Shown here piece by piece: positions 48,924 through 60,200 of a stretch of 64,000 nt of DNA. This DNA is from Scedosporium boydii (Eukaryota; Ascomycota; Sordariomycetes; Microascales; Microascaceae), in the NCBI GenBank assembly GCA_002221725.1, contig NJFT01000126.1, positions 1 to 64,000 on the forward strand. The letters run 5' to 3'. The notes under the pieces were generated by a model. That model had not been told where the DNA came from and searched no databases. It saw only the letters and a program-made list of their open reading frames with translations. Within the stretch, counting starts at the first letter, position 1; each line of letters starts with the position of its first letter. Position numbers and translations under genes: made by a program.

Positions 48924-50544
48924 ATGGCTGGCTCCTCGTCCTCATCCTCCTCGTTTGCCACATCCTCCCAAAGCCGCGTCCCCTCCAACTCTCAGCCTTA
49001 CGTCAGCCCTCTGGACTCGACCTGGACTCCTACGTCGGGCGCTTCTGGAGGCTCTGCCGTCTCCGCACTCAGCTCGCAAGGTTCTCAGCCGACCTCGCTC
49101 GGCCCTTTAGACCTTGGCCCTCCCGGATATGAAGCCACAATGTATATATACTCCCTTGACGCCTCCGCCAATTTTGGCGCCCTTAGAGAAGAAAGGAAAA
49201 TGCTGATATACTCGTGCCATACTTGTTAGTACCTTGTACGAGAATACATCGAGAGAAAAGACAGTATACCTCGGTCCGTGGGAGGTGATCGGGTCTCACA
49301 ACCGCCGCGTAGTGTGGCAATGCACCTACCGGAACGAACGCCTCGAGCATTTTGGTATGTTGAATCAGAAGAGCGAGAGCTTCAGGGTTATTCCCAGCCA
49401 TGGCCATACTGCCCGCCCAACCGCACGCTCCTCCAGCTCAAGAACATGAACTGACGCGAAAAACAGTTCCGATGGAAGATGTCTACCCTCATACTCTTCA
49501 TGCTCGCCACCGACCCTATACCGACGCCGCCGATATGGAGCGTTTCCTAACCTTTCGCGTGCCCCATCGCATCAGATACACCGGCGAAGATGGAACTGTG
49601 TCGTTTGACGGTGTCATGCAGGTAAAATACGAGTTCACCAGCGTCGAAAGCTCCGTTCGATTCCAGGGGGATGTGCGTGGCAAGGTGCTTCTCGACTACT
49701 ATGATGTGGATGTTGTCTGGTCTGATATCAACAGCCGCACAGATCGATTTGGGAGTGTAAGGGGAATGGGTCTTGTCCAAAGACTGAAGCTCTGGCGCGA
49801 TAACTACTCGAATCTCCATTCTATAACCGTGTTTGCGAACCGTTCTTCGAGACAATATCACGAGTACGAGCTGTATTGGTTTGATGCCGAACCGCGCTCG
49901 AAGGACGACCGGACTCGGCAGATGAGACTCGGCGTGAGGGGTCGCCGCGGGAGCACATCGGATCTCAGTCGGCGGTTCTCATTTAACCGCATCCGGCCAC
50001 GCCAGCGGTCGGTTCCCGGCGCGGGTCAGGGCGAATCGTCTCACGCAGCGGCAGCCAGTCCTGCCCTAGAGATAAAATATCTTGGTCTTCAGTTTAGTCA
50101 TCGAGACGGTAAGTTCCCCCGTCCTTCCTATTTATCAATTGACTTGAAGGGAGCAGAATGGGATTGGAGGATCTCTTCCAGGGTTCTCACCCTCCTTACG
50201 ACCGAGTCCTACAGTTGCATAGAGCTCTTATGAGGGATCCCCTTTTGCTCCTAAATAAGAGAGAAGAGAATAAGGAGGGGAAAAAAAAAACAGCTTTGCA
50301 TATTTCCCGACTGTGTAAGTCGCTCGCTAACATTGGCCATGACGGATGAATAGACTATCGACGATTCCAAGAAGCCTGGGCTTACGCACATAGTTGCGAC
50401 AGCGAGTTCCAAGGAATCCCGTTCCCTCAGCGCCATATCGAGCTCGAGTCGCCTCAAATCCTGCCAATGCCAGCCGAGCTTGATGGAAGAGGACTCCAGC
50501 CCGTTATCGAGCCGGATTCTGAAGACGAAGAAGATGATACATGA
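48924..50544 (+). CDS. Unrecognised 401-residue protein
   Basis: Proposed exons are 48924-49224, 49313-49354, 49437-50108 and 50354-50544, 402 codons in one frame. The start is the first ATG of the frame (MAGSSSSSSSFATSS). A Ser-rich N-terminus is followed by PPGYEATMYIYSLDA, then a conserved-looking core: QCTYRNERLEHF joined to AQEHELTRKTVPMEDVYP, MERFLTFRVPHRIRYT, and an alternating beta-like region (VKYEFTSVESSVRFQ, VLLDYYDVDVVW). After a Ser/Arg-rich linker comes LEIKYLGLQFSHRDDYRRFQ and an acidic end (EPDSEDEEDDT). I know no family for it. The second and third exon borders rest on GTTAGT and GTATGT donors and frame logic, so they are less certain; the last intron is long (245 nt) but has a GCTAAC branch word. 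The true 5' end may include upstream exons. Confidence 0.7.
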
Positions 50545-51795
50545 AAGATTACAGAATTACAACAACCCTATAACTATACCCGCCACGCAGCATTGGAGAG
50601 GGATTACACTCCACCATCTTGGGCGGTCCGAATGACTAGTTCGGGCGGTAGAAGACACGCCCCTGAGATTGAGGTCATCAAGGCCGAATGCACCATCACT
50701 TATTGTGCTCTACCGTCGCTCGCCTAGCTTCGGGTTAAAGAATGAATCAGGAACTGGAGCGCGTTGCGTATTAAATCGCGAGTTCAAGTAGGCCGTTTCC
50801 CTGTTAAGAATGGATCGATCGGACGGACTTGCTTACTGGACCTCCGGTTATGAAACAACACTTGGTTGGTGTGGATTGTTTTGGTGCGTCCCCTCGCTTC
50901 AGCTATGCTCCCCGGACCTTGGCCAGGAACCAAGGCCCTCTTCTAGATTGGGTTGAGGGGCTCGGGCATGACGAGTTTATCTGTTGCTGGGCTTGGGGCC
51001 TGGGATGGGAACAGAAAAGATCGCTGGGAAATAGACACGCCACGAATGAACGCATCAAATCATCACTCGTTGTGACGGGTGAGAGTGGCTTAGACACTAT
51101 GCAATGCAGACAAGCCCTACGAAGTACTCTCTGCTTTATGCGGGCGTGGTGATGAGATATGATCAAGCGGAGGTTTGTGCAGGAGCTTCTCTGGGGAGTC
51201 AACGCCCGTTTTTAAAGACGGAAAGCTCTCAGTCATTACTCTCCCGGCTTCACCGATGCGGCCCCTGGCCCGGATCGGCGGAACGGGGAAAAGAGAATAT
51301 ACCCTTGATTGAGCTGGAGACAGTGCACACTACGGGCCACGAGGGAGCTCCCTTTTTTTTTTTTTCCTCTCCCAGTAACCAGGATGGTGGAGAGGAGATC
51401 ATCTAGCCCTATGAGGAAACCCTTGTGATCTTCAGCTCTCCTCATCCCCCGAAATAACCAAATCCTTCGGCAAGGGAGGCGTGCAATTTCATCAGGCCAG
51501 AAGTGGGCTTGCGTCTATAATTTGTTGCAGGCAAGATTAAATAGCTCATCTCCGCTGCCAGGGTCGCGGATTTTTTTTCTATTTTTATTTTCAATTTAAT
51601 TTTATTTGATTTTGCTTGATGGATGCCGAGGGTCCTCGTCTCGCGGTCTGTCTTTCCTAATATTGGATCGCGTGGACGGAGGGGGGTGTACGTACGAAGT
51701 AAGTAACTGAGAAGGCGGAAAAGGAAAGAAACGAAAAAGAAAAAAGAAGCGAGAAAAGGACGGAAAAAGAGGAGGAGGAGGCTGAAGGATTTGGC
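50545..51795. other. intergenic space with CT-rich and A/T runs
   Basis: About 1.25 kb between the 401-residue gene and the tRNA. A 12-base T run is near 51354 and a TACGAAGTA word near 51693. ORFs of about 100-210 codons on the minus strand are composed of simple sequence (poly-Phe, Ser-rich) and run into the tRNA, so I reject them as genes. Confidence 0.5.
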
Positions 51796-51800
51796 AAAAA
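51796..51800 (-). terminator. RNA polymerase III terminator of tRNA-Thr
   Basis: Five T residues on the minus strand, 11-15 bases beyond the mature 3' end of the tRNA. This is the normal Pol III stop signal. Confidence 0.8.
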
Positions 51801-51810
51801 TAGAAGTCGC

Positions 51811-51893
51811 TGCCCACACCTGGGATCGAACCAGGGACCTCATCATCTCACTAGCTCTACTAGTGATGCGCTCTACCACTGAGCTATACGGGC
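51811..51893 (-). tRNA. tRNA-Thr(AGT) with an 11-nt intron
   Basis: Read on the minus strand it folds as a full cloverleaf. The acceptor GCCCGTA pairs with TGTGGGC (two wobbles) before discriminator A. The D stem is GCTC/GAGC, the anticodon stem CATCA/TGATG and the T arm CCTGG-TTCGATC-CCAGG. The anticodon AGT is at 51861-51859, followed by A37 and an 11-nt intron (GAGCTAGTGAG, 51857-51847) at the canonical position. The mature length is 72 without CCA. A/B box sequences are embedded as usual and a T5 terminator follows. Confidence 0.95.
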
Positions 51894-52383
51894 TTGATTG
51901 CTGGGTTGCCTGTGATGGGGTGGGGGGAGGAAAGGGAAGAAAAGATTGACACTTGCGAGGGTGGAGAAGAGAGTCGAAAGAGGTTAAATAAAAAGAAAAT
52001 AACGTTAAAATGGTTAGATTAAGATGATGACAGGTAAAAGAAAGAATGGAAGAAGCACATCTTGGTATGACTTGGACACTTGGCACTTAGAGAGGAGAGA
52101 GAAGATGATTCTACAAGGTACAGAGAGCAAGAGCAAGCAAGCTACACAGCTTGTTTCCAGGTTGCGACCATAGCTTCGAGCCGTTTTCGTGCTCCTACCC
52201 AAAACCTCAAATGAATCAAAAGTCGCTTCCTTTTTTTTCACATGTCCGAAAAGAAAGGCTTCCTCCACAGACGTCATTGATGGAGATGCATCGAGAGCTT
52301 GTTCTGCGCCTTTCCTCGGCATTCTTAGACTTTTGACTCGATTCTACGCAACATCCCCAACAGCTGGGAAAAAGGAACCGAGG

Positions 52384-52413
<30 letters not shown>
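52384..52413. repeat. A(30) homopolymer
   Basis: Thirty consecutive A residues in intergenic DNA. Long ORFs of Lys or Phe crossing it are artefacts of the run. Confidence 0.9.
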
Positions 52414-52416
<3 letters not shown>

Positions 52417-52895
52417 GACAACAAAAGGATGAGAGGAGAGAAACGAACTCATCCGGGTCGCCTCCAACTTCGAGGCCGATTTGCCCACGGTCACATCATA
52501 CATCCATCATACCTGGAAAAACAAGGCACGGAGGCATTTACTAGCATTTACGAGCATTTTTCATCCAATTCTGTCTTCATATAATTTTTTCTGCAAGCCG
52601 GACATCATCTCATAAGCCAGAGAATGCAGGTCGAGTTTAGACTCTAATTTGTTTTGAAGTTATATTCTTCCTTCCGGAAACCTTCTTGTTTGTCCTTCGT
52701 AATGAAGTGTAGATAGATACATGAAGAATGCGCTGCTAAACCTCGTCGGGGTTAGAAGAGCTAGACTGGTAAATCGTCAAAAAAGAAACCGGAAGAAGGA
52801 ACCCAACAAGAACTTCTGAGAGGACTGATCCAGATTCCGTTTTTCTAAAAAAAAGACCTCCCACCCTCGTAAAAAAAACACGCAAAAAAAAAAAG

Positions 52896-53042
52896 CTAGC
52901 AGAGCTCGCTCTTAAGCATGAAGACAAAGGAAACCAAAAATAACATGATAGCAAAGATGACGACGGGAGGAATTTTTGGCTCATCCGAATCACCCTTGCC
53001 ATTACCCATTTCCGTCTGTGCCGCTCTTGTCCCTTTCCCCAT
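52896..53042 (-). CDS. candidate 48-residue single-helix membrane protein
   Basis: ATG-initiated ORF of 48 residues (a second ATG at 53009 would give 37). The sequence is a short polar, charged N-terminus (MGKGTRAAQTEM, then GNGKGDSDEPK), one hydrophobic helix (PPVVIFAIMLFLVSFVFML) and a four-to-five-residue polar tail, KSELC. This is the layout of tail-anchored microproteins of the ER or mitochondria. I recognise no named family; it does not match Sec61 beta or Ost4 as I know them. Upstream lies an A/T run, so any upstream exon is unseen. A chance ORF in low-complexity DNA is the alternative. Confidence 0.3.
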   Translation of the reverse strand: MGKGTRAAQTEMGNGKGDSDEPKIPPVVIFAIMLFLVSFVFMLKSELC

Positions 53043-53067
53043 CCATCTGTTCCTGACGCCAAAACAG

Positions 53068-53088
53068 AAAAAAAAAAAAAAAAAAAAA
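53068..53088. repeat. A(21) homopolymer
   Basis: Twenty-one consecutive A residues just upstream of the candidate small ORF on the minus strand. Confidence 0.9.
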
Positions 53089-53365
53089 GAAGGCCGAGCT
53101 TGTCCGAAAACGCCATGGGTTCTGCTGTAGGATCGCTCCTCTCCGTTGGGAAGATCCAAAAAGAAAAAAACCCCAGTTGCCCATCCTATATATTTCGCGT
53201 GTCTAGATTTCCCTGCAACAACCCATCACAATTTTTTCTGGCCCGGAAAAAAACAAATAAACACCCCTTGTAGATATGAACCGAATGAGAGTGGATGTAC
53301 GCGAAGAAAATGAAAGAAAACGAAAAAAGAAAAACAATCGGGAACACGTTGAAGCGATGCATATC

Positions 53366-54265
53366 TCAAGCACCTTCTTGACAGGCGACAGCCATGGCAA
53401 GAGCGTCGAGACCATTACGAGGATTGGGGCTCGTAACATGTTGCGCCATCAAGGGCAAGTTGAGTCCTCTTAGATCCCAGGCACCCGTCGCAGGAGACGC
53501 TAGAGGGGTTGCGTGTGTGGGCGTCGGAGGTCCGTACTGTCCGTATTCCAGCGTCAAGTGATCGCGTGAGCGATGGCTCGAGGTCCGCGTAGAGATGCCC
53601 AGTTTCCTCGCCGAACTTGACGAGGAGCTCTTGCTGGGCCGTTGAGATCCGGATGCCCTGGACTTGTCCTTGTAATGCGTCTCAAGGTGCTGCTTCATGT
53701 TGTCCGCCCGGGTGAACTTCTTTTGGCAGCCGGGGAAAGTGCATTGGACGGCTTTTTCGGCCGTATGAATCTTGGAGTGGCGCGAGGCATGTCCGGACGT
53801 AGTAAATGTTTTCTCGCATCCGTGGCTGTCGCGGTAGCGGCACGGGTACCGCTTGGCCGAACGCTCCGGAACGGCCGGAGTGAGAGGAGGCTCATCCTCG
53901 TATGAGGTAGAACGCGCAGACTCGGAAAAGGTGCTGTGCTTCCGGCCCACGTCGCCGTAATCGTCGTAGCCAGAATGGCCTCCGGCGTACAGGTATTGTC
54001 GGGAGTAGTCGAAGGCGACGGTGGGAGTTAGCGGCGACATCGGGTCATTGCTTGGACTGGTGGTAGAATCGTACGAATCGGATCGCAGAAGCTCGGGCGT
54101 ATGCGGCGAGGACGAGCTACTTCTGGAGGAGGAATACTGATGTGACAATAGCTGACTGGAGGTGCGATAGTGAGATCGATGGGAAGTCGACTCATAGTAA
54201 GAATCGTACACAGGCTCGTCGTTCAATAGCGACACGCGCCGTCCTGAGGCGTCCCGGGCATGCAT
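53366..54265 (-). CDS. C2H2 zinc-finger transcription factor, Nrg1/FlbC-like
   Basis: Single-exon protein of 299 residues with two C2H2 fingers. Finger 1 has C142, C150, H163 and H167 (YPCRYRDSHGC, then FTTSGHASRHSKIH), with an enlarged C-X7-C spacing. Finger 2 has C175, C180, H193 and H197 (QCTFPGCQKKFTRADNMKQH). The FTTSGHxxRHxxIH plus FTRxDNxxQH pair is the pattern of yeast Nrg1/Nrg2 repressors and the filamentous-fungal FlbC/RfeC conidiation regulators; which of these it equals functionally is inference. The N-terminal 135 residues are Ser, Tyr and Pro rich, with SP/TP motifs suited to phosphorylation. A basic Ser tract ([10 protein letters not shown]) follows the fingers, and the C-terminus has TPTHATPLASP. 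The ATG at 54265 is the first in frame. Confidence 0.88.
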   Translation of the reverse strand: MHARDASGRRVSLLNDEPVYDSYYESTSHRSHYRTSSQLLSHQYSSSRSSSSSPHTPELLRSDSYDSTTSPSNDPMSPLTPTVAFDYSRQYLYAGGHSGYDDYGDVGRKHSTFSESARSTSYEDEPPLTPAVPERSAKRYPCRYRDSHGCEKTFTTSGHASRHSKIHTAEKAVQCTFPGCQKKFTRADNMKQHLETHYKDKSRASGSQRPSKSSSSSSARKLGISTRTSSHRSRDHLTLEYGQYGPPTPTHATPLASPATGAWDLRGLNLPLMAQHVTSPNPRNGLDALAMAVACQEGA

Positions 54266-57200
54266 TGTGAGATTCGTATATATTGCTCAAGAAAAATATG
54301 GGAGAAACCCGTTCGTGGAGAGGAATCTCTGGAAGAGCGAATGGTGGATAGAGCAAGTAGAAAAAAACGTGAGCTCGTGATAAGCGAAAACTCTGGCGTG
54401 TGAGAAACTAGAAAGATGTTGCGACGTAATGGGTCGTGTTCTCGTCAAGGGTATCGTCTCATGAACAAGCGCCGCAAGCCTGTCCGCCCTCTGCTCAAGA
54501 ATGGCCGTTGCCAGATCTAGCTGGTAACTTGAATATAACCGCGCAATAAGCTGTTTCGGCGGAGAGAAAAAGGAAAAGCGCGCGTAGTGTTTTAACCCCA
54601 AGATAAGCAGCAAATGGAGACGTCAGGCCAAGAATGCCAGCCACAACGAGCACAGTTGCAAAGTCACGAAGCTAGGGGACAGACGTAAAAACTCGGAAAA
54701 AAGGTATATATCATGAGCCAGAAGCAAAAAGAGTTGGAACGAGAACGTCGAGTGAACGAGCGAGCTGAAGAGGTTATATGAGGACTTGCTCTATACAGGG
54801 TTCTGAACTGGAGGGTGGAGAGCTTACGCCTTGGAAGGGGCCATGAAGCTTTATATATGGACCTGCTGAACATCGAAGCTTCGGTTTCGGGATCAGTCAA
54901 GGAAGGAACGGGGTGTTGGGGGGTGGGGAGAGAGAGGGGTGAGCTTGACAAGGGGGGGCGTATCTGGTGTACCTCTATAAGATCGGACTCGAAGGCCGGA
55001 AACAGATTAATGGGACCCTTGCCCTTGCAAGAGTGTGTGGATATCGCTAGGTCTGGCCTGTACGACGAAGTACTTCGTAGCCAGGCGTCCTGTACTTCTA
55101 CGTGCTGGGCTGGAAGCTGTGGAGTACGGAGTAGTATACTTCGCACATGCTCTAATCACTGCACGGCTTAGTGCATGCCGGAGGAACCTGCCTACTATAT
55201 TCACGTCAAGGGGGAAAGTACCTGCGAGTACAGCATCCTCTCAACCCGACTCCTTCGTAACTTGTACAAGTTATGAGCACAGATTGATGCTCCGACGATG
55301 GTGCAGCATCAGGGAAAAAGCTGTCGTGTTATATCAGGTAGGCTTGTTTGGTTAACTATGCAAGCTTCTTGCAGGGTGATGTGCCGAATCCTCTGTGGTC
55401 CTATCTCCGGTTCAAATATGGGACGGTCGTATGAGAATGTCCAAAGACTCTGGCTCACCGGTCCTATGCCTCCCCCCCTTCCTACCTTCGCCGTGTCTTC
55501 GGTTCCATGCTTAGAGGTGAGGTGCGAATAATTACTACCCCCTCTGCAGTAGTGTCATCTTCTCAAGATCCATGGATGTCACCCTTGGTGGTATTTTACT
55601 CCGGACGCGAACTCGAGCAATTGATGGCCGTTTGTTGACGGGATGATGTTGATGATGGCATGGATTTTGGAACGGCATGTATCGTGTAAAGTAGGGTACA
55701 ATTTACAATATCAATTGGTATTGGTGTGTTGTAAGCTTTGTATTGATAGGACCTACGAGTACACACAGGACACTAGCGAGGGAGCTTTCGAAGCAAGCTT
55801 CACGGATGTCCATCCAGTCCATCACAAGCTTGGTAAATATGAAGGACCGGCAACAAGAATGTTGTGGAAGGTGGAAGGGTGAAAGTTGGTCTGCAATTCT
55901 CCCTTCCCCTTCGTTCTCCCCACTGTACCTTTGTATTGGCCTCTCTTTTCTCTCCCTCGCTCTCAAACTCCTTCTGGTAAACTGGGGTTTGTCATGCATG
56001 AAACCTCGAACACCATGGTTTATGGTTGTTGCAAATCTCACCGGAAACCTGCAATTAGCACTGAGCGGAGTCCGTACCAAAGAACTCCGTGTGTCTCTCA
56101 AACCTAAGGTTTCGTTTTGTACCAGGGAGCTTTCTGCCTGGACCTTGCACTGAAGGAAAAAAAAAAAGAAGGGCCGGAGTCCTCAAAAGCTTATCCAAAA
56201 TTCCCTAAAATCTTCAGTGCGCTACGCTTGATCAATCTTATGATACGTTTTGTCCGTACCTGAGCGATTCGCCTGGGACGAAGCTAAAGAAGCGATCAGC
56301 GGAAAGCTTCTCTCGTTACAAAGGTGAGCTGCGCAATTACTCTCCACCCACCCGGCCACCCCTTCTGTTGCTCTCAGACGAACGTTCACCTTAACCTTGA
56401 AGGAGAGCGAGAGCAGCGGCTCAGACGCGTAACACCGACCGGCATCGCGTTCTCTTTTATTTTCCTTTTCTTTTTCCCCCTTCTCTTTTTTCCCCCGGAA
56501 TTGCTTGGCGGCTGCAAAAAAGACCGGAGTGCAGGTGCAATTATATCATCCACCATTTTTCCTTTCTTCACACACGAGGTACAGGAGGAGGCTACCCTAC
56601 TGCCCTACAAAGCTCATCATACCATGCCGAGAGCTACTTCCTAGTTATCCCCAACGACCTGCCGACCTGACATGAGGTTTCCCCGCACTCCCTCCTTGGA
56701 CTGATGAATTGAGGGACCGGAAAACACGGGGGAACCAGGGGAAGTCGGAGGAGGCTAAAAGAAATAATAAAGAAAAGGACCTCTAATTTGACAACTTGCC
56801 ACAGAGTGTTAAGATCGACCCCTCCCGAGTGACGAGCGAGTAGGTTGTTCTCGGTTTTCAAACTACTAAGTTTACAAAGTATGCCGCCTTCCTTCTTTTT
56901 GGTTACGTTGGTTACGTCGCTCTTCGGGCTCCTCGAACGCCGGTCCTCCGTTCCATTCCCTCAGGTACGTGAGGTGGAGTCCTGGCGCCGTTGGGATCTG
57001 CGCAAAATCACTAGGTTATGTAGATGAAGTACTCCGTTAGTTAGCTAGCTGCGCCGATGGCCAGGACCTCAACCCTCCTTCGTATTCCATATCTTGTCTG
57101 TCAAACTGGTTCCTGGGCCTGGAAACGATAAATCATGATACTACAAACTCTCATCCAATGACTCCGGTGATCCCCCTTCTCGCGCAATCGGTCCAGATCT

Positions 57201-60200
57201 TCTCATCCATCGCCACACTACGGAGCAGAACCCACATTAACATCATCAATATATTGTCGCTACGAAATACCTACCCCAGTACTATGCATGAATGATGCAA
57301 GTGTATCTCGACTCCCGGAAGGGGGTTGATCGTACTCGGTACGCACCATGCATCTCATGAGGAAGGAGTACTATCAGCAGCATTTAGAAACGGACGCGAG
57401 CAAGGAGGGAAACAGGAAACCCCAGCCTTGGAAAATGCGCTCGGAGTCGGATTACGGAATATGGGCTGATTGGTTAAGTTGATGCATCTCGAGCCGCTAA
57501 ATTGTCAGGTTGATGTCATATTGATGTTCGTTTACCAACAACTCTGTGGCCACTTCCTAAAATCGTCAGGCTTGCAGTGGACTTGCACTCTAGCGAGCTA
57601 ACCTGACTGTGAAGTTGGGGAAGAGTGAGGAGCCTAGACTTGGTACGGATCATTGATTATCATTATTACTTTTTATGCCTACTTCGTAAGGCGTCCTGGT
57701 CTTAACCGGGGGCCTTTTTCATGAAGTCTAGGACCCCTCCGACTTCGTACGTCGTCGTGCTTTTTCTAGGGCTGCCAGCGCCATTTTCTCCATGCAGGGC
57801 CCTCTGAGACGGAGACCATCCATTCGTTCCATTCTCAAGCCACGGATCTTTGGAATATTACAGATGCGTTTGAGTGCCCAGGTGGGAGGGTCGATTGGAC
57901 AGCTTTTGGAGTCCAGGGTCTTACTGCATGTACGTACGTAGCCTATGCAGCATCGGCCCTGAAAAATATCACGTCGACTTTGTTAATGGACGAGTGTCGA
58001 TTTGTCCGACATCATCAATGCATTTACGATAAAGTACCCACTTGTCGCCCCCGGATCCCCAGTTCCCTGTGCGATCGGTCCCCTACTTCGCGGTTTTACG
58101 TGGTAGGTGAACGAGAGGGTTGAAAGGAAATTGAAGGAAACGGTCGAGCTACGGCTCCACAACCCGCTCCCATTCGAAACATCGGACTTCCCGCCAAACA
58201 CCCATTCGCCGCTCTACCGTTTCTGGTTCACTTCGCAAGAATTGTCTGCTTTTGTCCCTCTCGGAAGCGGAAGTGGGGCCTGGCGCTGTCTCGCATGGTG
58301 CTTGTAGTACGACATTTTCTGCACCCTTTTTCGTCAATCAAGCCGCCAGGCATACGCCATTCCCGTACGCATACTCCGTATGTGCCTATCGTCTTTTTCG
58401 ATCCGCATTCATGATGTACTTTGACTTCCGCCGGTGGAGTGGCTTGGAGGGTTAAGGGTTGAGGTGCAGGGAGTACGCTAGACGTCATCGAGGGGCCCAT
58501 TTGTCAGCCAATGATCGGGGCAGTTGGCTCTTTAGAGAAAGCCTTCGTCGATCCCTCACGACGGCGGGCTTCTTATGCAAAGTATCATTTGATGCAGCTC
58601 GAGTGCTAGTTGATACCAGCCCTGGTGGAGATTCTGCCCAGTGGGTCCATGGAATTGCGACGCAGCCTGAGCCTTTTGGTCCAGGGTACCCTCTTCTTCA
58701 CCGAGCTAAAAGAAGCTCAGCAAAGCACTCCTTCACGGGTTTTCTGCCACACTTGAAATTCCCAGCTTCAGGAATCGAACCACGACTGATCATCCCAACG
58801 AGCTAACATATGCACTTGTGTTTCGAGGATCCAGAGTAGAGCCATCTTTCGGACGAGGACTTGATGAGATGGGCGAACTACTTCGGAATGAGAAACAGCC
58901 AGGACAACGGCGCCGAGCGATAGTGCTCCTCAATACACAATGATTTTGAATGAGAAAATCTCTGTGCTAGGAACAAGTGCGCCAGGACAGCTCGCCGGGC
59001 GGCATGTGATGATGACACGTTGGTACTGAGGTTTATCCTCATTCGCATCTGATGTTCTGCAGGGCCTACAAAGGTGTGATAATGCTATGAATGCTCTGTA
59101 TTGATTGATCCGGATGGATAACCAAGCTGCACTTAAGCATGCGCCCCAGAACGGAAGCTTCTACATACACTACTTCGTACTTCGTACATATATGCTGAAT
59201 GCTTCTTCGTATACATACAGATACATGCTCAACTCCTCATGAGGCAATGCGGATTAAACTACTTGGATGTCCTGATTCAAACACCCTTGTCGACCCTTGG
59301 CACTGATTCCCCACCATTACCACTCCGGGATGTACGAAGGGACTTTGTAGCTTCGAGAGCTTCGATCAAAAAAATCTTACTTCGTACCATCAGAACCGAT
59401 TTACTTGTGCAAGAAGTCGATGAGCTGGGGACAGAGTGGTATTCTGAAGAAAGCCAAGAACCTATTATTCCTCGCAGGCGAAATTTGAGATCTGGCATTT
59501 CTCTCCGAGGCGTGGGTATCTCCACACAAGAACCAACTGGGTACTTTAAGTATTATCGCGTTCCCATTTTTATTTCCACCTTCGTTGGAATCGGGATTTG
59601 AAAATTTTCTCATGAGACCCTGAGAACCCGTAATAAAGGGCCCCGCCCGAGGGCCAAAAAAAACTAGCCCAACGAGTTGACGCTGGACCGAAGGACTTTG
59701 GGCGGAGCAGGCAGGATTGGTTACGTCCCCACGTCGACGCGCCATTTCGTCACCACACGGAAAGATAGCTTGGAGCCGCTTCGAACTGTTGAGCTATTTC
59801 GTAGCTCCGTGACCATGAAGAATTCCGCCCACATGGCAGCGGATTGGGCCTTGCTACTTCGAATTGGTGCTGGCCTCGATGCCACGAGGAGTAGCGAACT
59901 GAACCTTTTTCGTCATCATACAGCACATTTTCCCTTGCCGCTAGCAGCCGTCGGCCTGGACGGATTAGGTCTTCCTTCAAAGCCCTTCTCTCATCGCATT
60001 TAACAACAGATCCTTCGCACATGGGGCTTTCCCAATGGCTCAAACAAATCACCGTAGAGCTGGCACGGAGCAGGAGGAGGCTGTGCGAGCTGTGAAGTCC
60101 ATTTCGTAAGATTGCTTCCATTTGGCGGAGGGCCAATAAAGAAGTATCACTTCTTCCAAGAGATATAATTATTTCCAGAGTTCATAGCTTCGTCAGATAG

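Larger units (their letters stand above)
51894..53365. other. space upstream of tRNA and downstream of the C2H2 gene
   Basis: About 1.5 kb. It contains A runs at 52384-52413 (30 bases) and 53068-53088 (21 bases) and many shorter A tracts. The only coding candidate is the small membrane ORF listed separately (52896-53042). Confidence 0.5.

Noticed and set aside
51442..52086. 214-codon ORF on the minus strand overlapping the tRNA
   Set aside because: It runs through a well-supported tRNA gene and is otherwise low-complexity Ser/Phe/Leu sequence.
58741..58808. tRNA-like fragment on the minus strand (TTAGCTC, then GGTTCGATTCC)
   Set aside because: The D stem does not close, there is no anticodon arm and the T stem is mismatched; at most a relic.
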